From assembly GCA_016282655.1 (NCBI GenBank), contig JAEELK010000085.1, positions 1-11,974 of the forward strand: DNA of 11,974 nucleotides, in the 5' to 3' direction. Below are positions 6,167 to 11,974 of the stretch, piece by piece. Position 1 is the first letter of the stretch. Each line of letters opens with the position of its first letter. A model generated the notes under the pieces. The model worked only from the letters and a program-made list of their open reading frames with translations. It was not told the DNA's origin and did no database searches. Both the position numbers and the translations under genes were made by a program. The DNA is from Bacillota bacterium (GTDB lineage: Bacteria > Bacillota > Clostridia > Peptostreptococcales > Anaerovoracaceae).

Positions 6167-9100
6167 GAAGGCGCTGAAAAGCCCTTTGGAACAACTGCGG
6201 CAGCTGGCGGACAGCGAACGCGGACGCATCCAGATCTCCGGCATTTCAGAAAGCAGAGCAGCGGCGGTCGCCGCCTGGCTGATCCGGGAGGAACGGGACA
6301 AAGCTCTTGTGCTGTCCCCGAGCCCGGAGCGGGCGAAGCGTCTGGCCGCTGATCTGTCTTTTTTTGCGGACCGGCCGGTCTACTGCCTGCCGGAGGAAGA
6401 GAACGGCCTGCTCCGCTTCGACGCGAAGAGCCATGAAACGCTGGAGGCGCGCTTCCGCGCGCTCGCCGCGTTCTGCGGCGAGGAGCCCTGCGTGCTGGTC
6501 GCCGGCGGGAGCGCGCTGCTGCGCCGCCTGCCGCCCCGCGCGGTCTTTTCGGGCGCAGCCTTTTCGCTCCGCGCGGGGGAGAGCGTGGATCCGGAGGCGC
6601 TGAAGCGGCGTCTGACGGAGCTCGGCTACGAGCGGATGCCCTCCGTGAGCGCGCGCGGGCAGTTCAGCGTGCGCGGCGGCATCATCGACATCTTTCCCCT
6701 GAACGAAGAAGAGCCGAGCCGCCTGGAGCTCTTCGATACGGAGATCGATTCCCTGCGCCGCTTCGATCCGCTCACCCAGCGCTCGCTGGGGGCGCGCGGC
6801 GCGCTGAAGGTCTATCCCGCCTCGTTCTTCATCGGCGGCGAGGACGCGTTCCGCTCCGCCGCGCAAAGGATCGGCGCAGCCTACGACAAGGCGCTGCGCG
6901 GCATCGACGGCGAACGGGCAGAGAATCTGCGGGAGCGCCGCGGGCGGCTGCTGGACGCCCTGGAGACGCGCAGCAACCTGCAGCTCCTGGAGCCGCTGCT
7001 GCCCTGCTTCTACGAGTCCTGTGACTATCTCTGGGACTATCTTGCGCCGGACGGCATGCTCTTCTTCGAGGATCCGGACCGGCTGCAGGAGAACCTCAAG
7101 CTCTGGGAAAGCGAGCAGGAGGAGGACTTCCGCATCCTGCTGGAGCGCGGCATGGCGCTGCCGCAGGAATGGGAGCAGCTCGGAAGCCGGAAGGATCTGG
7201 ACGCAGCCCGGAAGCGGCGCCGCGTCTTTCTGATGACGCCGTTCCAGAAGCTGGACCGGGCCGCCGCGGCGCCGGACGCTTCTTTCTCGATCGTCTCCCG
7301 CGAGCCGCCTGCCTTTCAGGGGCGGATGGACTTTCTGGCCGCGGAGCTCGCGCGTTATCAAAAACTGCAGTACCGCATCCGCCTGCTCTGCAGCAGCCCG
7401 CAGCGGGAGCAGAGCCTGCGCGAATTCCTGGAGCAGAACGGGCTCGCGGAAGCCGCTTCGGTCGAGCACGGCGAGCTCAGCGTCGGCTGCGACTTCCCGG
7501 AGGAAAGGCTGCTGATCCTCTGCGAAAAAGACGTCTTCCACAGCGCCAAGAAGAGCCGCAGGCGCAGGCAGACGGAAGGCGCGCCCATCCGCGCCTTCAC
7601 GGACATCCGGCAGGGCGACTACGTGGTGCACGAGCATCACGGCATCGGCCGCTTCCTCGGCGTGGAGCAGATGCTGGTGCAGGGCGTCCGCAACGATTAC
7701 CTGAAGATCCAGTACGCGGGGCAGGACATGCTCTACGTGCCGGTGGAGCAGATGGACCTGGTGCGCCGCTACATCGGCGAGGGCGAGAGCGCGCCCCGGA
7801 TCAGCAAGCTCAGCGGCGGGGAGTGGAAGAAGACCAAGCTGAAGGCCAAGGCCGCCATCCTGGACATGGCCCGGGAGCTGCTGGAGATCTCCGCGGCGCG
7901 GCAGCTGGAGCCGGGCTATGCCTTCGGGCCGGACACGCCCTGGCAGGCGGAATTCGAGGAGCAGTTCCCCTATCGGGAGACGGACGATCAGCTGCGCTGT
8001 GTGGAGGAGATCAAGCGCGACATGGAGCGCCCGGTGCCGATGGACCGGCTGCTCTGCGGCGACGTGGGCTACGGCAAGACGGAGGTGGCCGCCCGCGCGG
8101 TCTTCAAATGCCTCGCGGAAGGGAAGCAGGCCGCCGTTCTGGTGCCGACCACCCTCCTCGCGAACCAGCACTTTTACACCTTCCAAAGCCGCCTGGCCTC
8201 CTTTCCCTTCCGGGTGGAGATGCTCAGCCGCTTCCGCAGCGAAGGCGAGCAGCGCAAGATCCTGAAGGAGCTGGCCGACGGGCGGATCGACCTCATCATC
8301 GGGACGCACCGCCTCCTTTCGCAGGACGTCCGCTTCAAAGATCTGGGCCTCCTGGTGGTCGATGAGGAACAGCGCTTCGGCGTGAAGCACAAGGAGAGCA
8401 TCAAGCAGCTGCGCCGCAACGTGGACGTGCTGACCCTCTCCGCGACGCCGATCCCCCGCACGCTGCACATGTCGCTGGTGGGGATCCGCAGCATGAGCCT
8501 GCTCGAGGAGCCGCCGGAGGACCGCTATCCGGTGCAGACCTACGTGATGGAGCAGGACGACGAGCTGCTGCGGCAGGCCATCGCGCGCGAGCTGGACCGG
8601 GACGGGCAGGTCTACGTGGTCTGCAACCGCGTGCAGGGCATCGAGCGTCTGGCGGCGCGCCTGCGCCTGCTCCTGCCGGAGGCGGAGATCGCCGTGGGGC
8701 ACGGACAGATGAGCGAGGAGCGCCTGGAGGACGTGACGATGGATTTCATCGAGCACCGCAGCAACGTGCTCCTTGCCACCACCATCATCGAAAACGGCAT
8801 CGACATCCCGAACGCAAACACCATCATCGTGCTGAACGCGGACCGATTCGGCCTTTCGCAGCTCTATCAGCTTCGGGGCAGGGTGGGGCGCAGCAACCGG
8901 CTGGCCTACGCCTATCTGCTGTACCAGAAGGACCGCTCGCTCAGCGAGGCGGCGGAGAAGCGCCTGCGGGCCATCAAGGAGTTCACGGAGTTCGGGGCGG
9001 GCTTCCGCATCGCCATGCGCGACCTGGAGATCCGCGGCGCCGGCGATCTGCTGGGCAGCCAGCAGCACGGGCACATGCTCGCCGTCGGCTACGATCTCTA

Positions 9101-9599
9101 CTGCAAGATGCTGGAGGAGACCGCGGCGCAGCTGGCCGGAAAGGGCCGGCAGGAAGAGGCGCCGGAGGCCTCCGTGGAGCTGGCGGCGGAGGCGTATCTG
9201 CCGGACGACTACATCCCGGACGAGATGCAGAAGCTGGAGATGTACCAGCGCATCGCGGCCATCCGGGACCGCGGGGACAGAGAGGAGTGCATCGACGAGC
9301 TCATCGACCGCTTCGGCGATCCGCCGCGGCCGGCGCACACGCTGGTGGAGATCTCCTATCTGCGCGCGCTGGCGCAGGCGCTGGGGATCTGCCGGGTCCA
9401 CCGGGAGCAGGAAAAGCTGGTCTTCACCTTCGCCTCGAAGGAGGCGGCGGAGCCGCGCAAGCTGGCGGCGCTCTCGCAGCGTTTTCAGAGCCGGCTGCTG
9501 CTCTACGGCGGCGCGCGGCCCTGCATGCGATACCTGCCGGAGAAGCGCGACGCTCTGGCGGAGGCCATCCGCCTCTTGGAGGCGTACCGGGAGGCCTAG
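6159..9599 (+). CDS. mfd: Transcription-repair coupling factor Mfd
   Basis: ATP-driven DNA translocase that removes RNA polymerase stalled at lesions and recruits UvrA for nucleotide excision repair. It has 1146 residues, normal for Mfd. In order: the UvrB-like N-terminal region (to about 330, including RGGIIDIFPL); a linker; and the CarD-like RNA-polymerase-interacting domain (about 480-545, from GDYVVHEHHGIGRF). Then comes the SF2 helicase core with Walker A GDVGYGKTE (634-642), the DEEQ box at 735-738, SATPIPRTL, and motif VI QLRGRVGR (904-911). The RecG-type translocation motif starts near EIRGAGDLLGSQQ (957-969), and the C-terminal autoinhibitory domain D7 has the typical YIPDEMQKLEMYQR. 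Nothing key is missing. The ATG overlaps the pth stop by 8 nt, with AAGAAGG just upstream. No clear terminator follows; only a 6-bp hairpin without T-tract lies after the stop. Confidence 0.98.
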   Translation: MAEKALKSPLEQLRQLADSERGRIQISGISESRAAAVAAWLIREERDKALVLSPSPERAKRLAADLSFFADRPVYCLPEEENGLLRFDAKSHETLEARFRALAAFCGEEPCVLVAGGSALLRRLPPRAVFSGAAFSLRAGESVDPEALKRRLTELGYERMPSVSARGQFSVRGGIIDIFPLNEEEPSRLELFDTEIDSLRRFDPLTQRSLGARGALKVYPASFFIGGEDAFRSAAQRIGAAYDKALRGIDGERAENLRERRGRLLDALETRSNLQLLEPLLPCFYESCDYLWDYLAPDGMLFFEDPDRLQENLKLWESEQEEDFRILLERGMALPQEWEQLGSRKDLDAARKRRRVFLMTPFQKLDRAAAAPDASFSIVSREPPAFQGRMDFLAAELARYQKLQYRIRLLCSSPQREQSLREFLEQNGLAEAASVEHGELSVGCDFPEERLLILCEKDVFHSAKKSRRRRQTEGAPIRAFTDIRQGDYVVHEHHGIGRFLGVEQMLVQGVRNDYLKIQYAGQDMLYVPVEQMDLVRRYIGEGESAPRISKLSGGEWKKTKLKAKAAILDMARELLEISAARQLEPGYAFGPDTPWQAEFEEQFPYRETDDQLRCVEEIKRDMERPVPMDRLLCGDVGYGKTEVAARAVFKCLAEGKQAAVLVPTTLLANQHFYTFQSRLASFPFRVEMLSRFRSEGEQRKILKELADGRIDLIIGTHRLLSQDVRFKDLGLLVVDEEQRFGVKHKESIKQLRRNVDVLTLSATPIPRTLHMSLVGIRSMSLLEEPPEDRYPVQTYVMEQDDELLRQAIARELDRDGQVYVVCNRVQGIERLAARLRLLLPEAEIAVGHGQMSEERLEDVTMDFIEHRSNVLLATTIIENGIDIPNANTIIVLNADRFGLSQLYQLRGRVGRSNRLAYAYLLYQKDRSLSEAAEKRLRAIKEFTEFGAGFRIAMRDLEIRGAGDLLGSQQHGHMLAVGYDLYCKMLEETAAQLAGKGRQEEAPEASVELAAEAYLPDDYIPDEMQKLEMYQRIAAIRDRGDREECIDELIDRFGDPPRPAHTLVEISYLRALAQALGICRVHREQEKLVFTFASKEAAEPRKLAALSQRFQSRLLLYGGARPCMRYLPEKRDALAEAIRLLEAYREA

Positions 9600-9602
9600 T
9601 TC

Positions 9603-9618
9603 CTTGCGCTCGCGCAAG
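9603..9618 (+). repeat. Small inverted repeat after the mfd stop
   Basis: CTTGCG (9603-9608) pairs with CGCAAG (9613-9618) around CTCG. No T-tract follows, so it is not a convincing intrinsic terminator. It overlaps the candidate -35 region of the next gene and might be an operator or chance. Confidence 0.35.
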
Positions 9619-9633
9619 CGCATGTGTTATCAT
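9604..9633 (+). promoter_or_regulatory. Candidate promoter of the amidohydrolase gene
   Basis: TGTTATCAT (9625-9633) resembles an extended -10 element. TTGCGC (9604-9609), 18 bp upstream, is a weak -35 box. The surrounding bases 9627-9643 are markedly AT-rich (TTATCATTATATATTAT). Start of transcription would be near 9640. A second -10-like hexamer, TATATT, lies at 9636-9641 without a good -35. Confidence 0.35.
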
Positions 9634-9683
9634 TATATATTATGCAGGCGCGCCTTTCGGGCGGCGCCGGACATGGAGCGGAC

Positions 9684-9689
9684 AGGAGG
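9684..9689 (+). promoter_or_regulatory. Ribosome binding site deciding the amidohydrolase start
   Basis: AGGAGG is 6 nt before the ATG at 9696, a near-ideal site. It overrules the in-frame ATG at 9624, which has no such site and would add 24 residues foreign to the family. Confidence 0.85.
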
Positions 9690-9695
9690 CCGGAT

Positions 9696-10991
9696 ATGCT
9701 CTTTCAGGACATCAGCATCGTGGATGAGGAACTGCGGATCGTGCCGCACGCTTACGTCGGCGTCCGCGGCGCAACGATCGCCTACGTCGGCACGGAAGCG
9801 CCCAGGGAGGACTTCGGCACCGTCTATGCCGGCAAGGACCGCCTGCTCTGCCCCGCGCTCTACAACGCGCACGGGCATACCATCATGAGCCTCCTGCGCG
9901 GCTACGGGGAGAACATGAGCCTCTCCGACTGGCTGAACCGCAAGATCTTTCCGTTTGAAGACCGCTTCAACACGGCCGCCACGGACGCGGGCGCGATGCT
10001 CGGCCTCGCGGAGTCCATCCGCTACGGCGTGGTCTCCACTTCGGACATGTATTTCTGGTGCGACAGCCTCGTGGAGGCGCTGCTGCAGAGCGGCGCAAAG
10101 GCGAACGTGAGCCGCAGCATCTCCTGCTTCACGGAGCAGCATCTCCGGGAGCTCCGATCTTTTCAGGAGGCGGACGCGCTCGTCCGGGACTGGCAGGGGA
10201 AGGGCGACGGACGGATCCGCATCGAGACCAGCATCCATGCCGAATACACCTGCACCGAGCGGGTCATGGCGGAGATGGCGGAGTATACCGCGGAGCACGG
10301 CCTGCGGCACCACATCCACTGCGCGGAGACGCGCGAGGAGGTGGAGGGCTGCAAGGCGCGCCACGGCTGCACGCCGGTGGCATTTCTCAAGCGCCTGGGC
10401 TATCTGGAGCTGCCGCTTCTCTTGGCGCACGGCATCTGGCTGGAAGAAGAGGACTTCGCGCTGCTGCGCGAGGCGGCGGAACTCACCGTCGCCACCTGCC
10501 CGGTCAGCAATCTGAAGCTGGCGAGCGGCGTCTGCCCGATCTCCCGGCTCAAGGCGGAGGGGATCCGCTGCGCGCTCGGCACGGACGGCGCCGCGAGCAA
10601 CAATAATCTTGACCTCTGGGAGGAGATCAAGCTCTTCGCGCTGCTGCACAAGGAACGGAGCGGGGATCCGGCGCTCATCACGCCGCAGGAGGCCTTCTAT
10701 GCCGCCACCCGGGCCGGCGCGCTGGCCCAGGGCCGCACGGACTGCGGTCTCCTGAAGGAAGGCATGCGGGCGGATCTGCTGCTGCTGGACACCTCCGGGC
10801 CGCAGTGGTGCCCGGCCTCGGATCTCATGAGCCATCTGGTCTATGCCGCCTCCGGCAGCGACGTCGTCATGACGGTCTGCGACGGAGAGATATTATATAA
10901 GGAAGGCGAGTTCACGCGCATCGACATCGAACGGGTGAAGGCGGAGGCCGAAAAGGCCTACCGCGGCATCCTGCGTGAGCTGGAGCAGTAA
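9696..10991 (+). CDS. Amidohydrolase, probable 5'-methylthioadenosine/S-adenosylhomocysteine deaminase type
   Basis: Cytoplasmic metal-dependent hydrolase of the amidohydrolase superfamily, 431 residues from the chosen ATG. After an N-terminal beta-sandwich strand region (1-50) comes the metal motif HGH (H59, H61) in PALYNAHGHT, followed by MSLLRGYGENMSLSDWL, close to the LLRGY...WL segment of the MTA/SAH deaminase group. H181 (IHAEYTC), H208 and E211 (HCAE), H245 (AHGIWL) and D297 (GTDGAASNN) fall at the places expected for metal and catalytic residues. The C-terminal sandwich strand has GMRADLLLLD. Deamination of methylthioadenosine, S-adenosylhomocysteine or a related adenosine compound is the likeliest reaction, but relatives act on guanine or other amino-purines and triazines, so substrate is an inference. 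It follows mfd by 96 bp, perhaps with its own promoter, and is 6 bp before the flippase gene, with which it should be co-transcribed. Confidence 0.85.
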   Translation: MLFQDISIVDEELRIVPHAYVGVRGATIAYVGTEAPREDFGTVYAGKDRLLCPALYNAHGHTIMSLLRGYGENMSLSDWLNRKIFPFEDRFNTAATDAGAMLGLAESIRYGVVSTSDMYFWCDSLVEALLQSGAKANVSRSISCFTEQHLRELRSFQEADALVRDWQGKGDGRIRIETSIHAEYTCTERVMAEMAEYTAEHGLRHHIHCAETREEVEGCKARHGCTPVAFLKRLGYLELPLLLAHGIWLEEEDFALLREAAELTVATCPVSNLKLASGVCPISRLKAEGIRCALGTDGAASNNNLDLWEEIKLFALLHKERSGDPALITPQEAFYAATRAGALAQGRTDCGLLKEGMRADLLLLDTSGPQWCPASDLMSHLVYAASGSDVVMTVCDGEILYKEGEFTRIDIERVKAEAEKAYRGILRELEQ

Positions 10992-10997
10992 ACGCAA

Positions 10998-11974
10998 TTG
11001 ACGCAGGAAACGAAGAAAACATTTTTGCAGGGCGCGGTCATCCTGGGCGCGGCGGGGCTGGTCATCAAGGGCCTCGGCGCGGTCTTTCGCATCCCGCTGG
11101 GCAACATCATCGGCGACACGGGCATGGGCTATTATCAGACGGCCTATCCGGTCTACGTGATGCTGCTGATCCTTTCCAATTCCGGCTTCCCGGTGGCGAT
11201 CTCCCGCATGGTCTCCGAACGGAGCGCCCTGGGCAATCACTACGAGGCCTATCGGGTCTTCCGCATCGCGACCGTCCTCCTGGGCGCCATCGGCCTTGCT
11301 TCCGCGGCCGTGCTCTTCTTCGGCGCGGGCTTTCTGGTGCGGATCAGCGGCAATCCGAACGCGCAGCCTGCCATGATGGCCATCGCGCCGGCCCTGCTCT
11401 TCGTGCCGATCATGGCCTCCTACCGGGGCTTTTTCCAGGGCCAGCAGGACATGCGGCCCACCGCGGTCTCCCAGATCGTGGAGCAGTTCTTTCGCGTCTT
11501 TGCCGGGCTGACGCTCTCCGTCCTCCTGCTGCGCGTCGGGCTGCCCTACGCGGCGGCCGGCGCCTCCTTCGGCGCGACGGCCGGCTCCATCGCGGGGCTC
11601 CTGACCGTCGGCTTCCTCTTCCTGCGCCGCAAGGGCGAGATCATGGAAAAGGTCCGGGGCGATCAGCAGCGCAGCCGGGAGAGCGGCGCGAGCATCCTGA
11701 AGACCATCTGCCTCATCGCCATCCCCATCACCATCGGGGCGGCGATCATGCCCATCATGAACGTCATCGATCTGGCCATCGTCATGCGGCGCCTGCAGGG
11801 CGCAGGCTTCAGCGCCGCGGAGGCCAACAATCTCTACGGCCAGCTGACCGGCTTCGCGGGCCCGATGATCAACATCCCGCAGGTCCTGACCCAGGCCATC
11901 GCCATGAGCATGGTGCCCGCGGCGGCCGCCGCCTTCCGGCAGCAGGACCAGCCGCTGCTGCACCGCAACGTCCA
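10998..11974 (+). CDS. SpoVB/MurJ-like MOP-superfamily flippase, 3'-truncated
   Basis: Integral membrane exporter of the MOP superfamily (polysaccharide biosynthesis/SpoVB/MurJ group), which flips lipid-linked wall or polysaccharide precursors across the membrane. The frame is open to the right edge; 325 codons are visible of an expected 500-550. The N-terminus TQETKKTFLQGAVILGAAGL, then FRIPLGNIIGDTGMGYYQ and SNSGFPVAISRMVSE, is typical of the clostridial SpoVB-like branch. About eight hydrophobic membrane segments can be seen, with SYRGFFQGQQDMRPT between the fourth and fifth. The preceding in-frame codon set is bounded by the TAA of the amidohydrolase (10989-10991), and the only plausible start is TTG at 10998, since no ATG or GTG precedes the first membrane segment. 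A GGAG (10982-10985) inside the upstream gene is 12 nt away, rather far. The position downstream of mfd matches yabM of B. subtilis. Whether it serves growth or spore cortex cannot be told. Confidence 0.92.
   Translation, partial: MTQETKKTFLQGAVILGAAGLVIKGLGAVFRIPLGNIIGDTGMGYYQTAYPVYVMLLILSNSGFPVAISRMVSERSALGNHYEAYRVFRIATVLLGAIGLASAAVLFFGAGFLVRISGNPNAQPAMMAIAPALLFVPIMASYRGFFQGQQDMRPTAVSQIVEQFFRVFAGLTLSVLLLRVGLPYAAAGASFGATAGSIAGLLTVGFLFLRRKGEIMEKVRGDQQRSRESGASILKTICLIAIPITIGAAIMPIMNVIDLAIVMRRLQGAGFSAAEANNLYGQLTGFAGPMINIPQVLTQAIAMSMVPAAAAAFRQQDQPLLHRNV

Noticed and set aside
3155..6301. 1048-residue open frame on the minus strand antisense to murC-prs-pth
   Set aside because: It mirrors the strong GC codon bias of three clearly real plus-strand genes; its translation is low-complexity, rich in D, R, V, A and H, with no recognisable domain.
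6246..9623. 1125-residue open frame on the minus strand antisense to mfd
   Set aside because: Same cause: mfd on the plus strand is unambiguous, and the antisense product is a repetitive A/L/R/H/Q-rich sequence with no motif.
9645..9670. GC-rich imperfect hairpin in the amidohydrolase leader (GGCGCGCC...GGCGGCGCC)
   Set aside because: It can pair with one bulge, but such structures are common in DNA of this base composition and no tail or conserved motif supports a function.
9633..10835. 400-residue minus-strand open frame antisense to the amidohydrolase
   Set aside because: Shadow of a real gene in GC-rich DNA; no domain and no ribosome binding site of note.
10893..11963. 356-residue minus-strand open frame antisense to the flippase
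   Set aside because: Low-complexity D/G/H/R/A-rich product; the plus strand encodes a clear multi-helix membrane protein.

Overview
The window is a GC-rich (visibly above 60%), mostly plus-strand chromosomal segment of a Gram-positive Firmicute, most likely a GC-rich member of the Clostridia. The evidence is spoVG, the prs-pth-mfd gene order, a SpoVB/MurJ-like flippase downstream of mfd, and a G5-M23 cell-wall hydrolase. This is an inference from gene content and order; no rRNA or other taxonomic marker is present.

Layout: (1) the 3' part of a secreted G5-M23 peptidoglycan endopeptidase (1-917), followed by a terminator-like hairpin and a good candidate promoter; (2) cysS (1003-2406, GTG start); (3) a strong bidirectional terminator (2428-2458) between convergent cysS and spoVG; (4) spoVG on the minus strand (2501-2788); (5) a 387-bp divergent control region with an AT-rich tract and candidate promoters for spoVG and murC; (6) a plus-strand run murC (3176-4570), prs (4610-5557), pth (5567-6166) and mfd (6159-9599), with short gaps or overlap and no visible terminator, so probably one transcript; (7) an amidohydrolase of the 5'-methylthioadenosine/S-adenosylhomocysteine deaminase type (9696-10991), perhaps with its own promoter; (8) a SpoVB/MurJ-like MOP-family flippase (10998 to the right edge) starting at TTG and cut by the window end.

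The genes fall into a cell-envelope theme (M23 hydrolase, MurC, flippase) and an information/nucleotide theme (CysRS, PRPP synthase, peptidyl-tRNA hydrolase, Mfd, SpoVG). The order recalls the Bacillus spoVG-glmU-prs-ctc-pth-mfd-spoVT-yabM region, with differences: spoVG is inverted, murC sits where glmU would be expected, and an amidohydrolase replaces spoVT between mfd and the flippase.

I see no mobile element, CRISPR array, tRNA, rRNA, toxin-antitoxin or defence system, and nothing that amounts to a clearly new biological system. The points most worth a second look are the regulatory architecture (an AT-rich tract upstream of spoVG, inverted repeats overlapping the predicted transcription starts of cysS and spoVG, a hairpin in the murC leader) and the rearranged neighbourhood with the inserted amidohydrolase.
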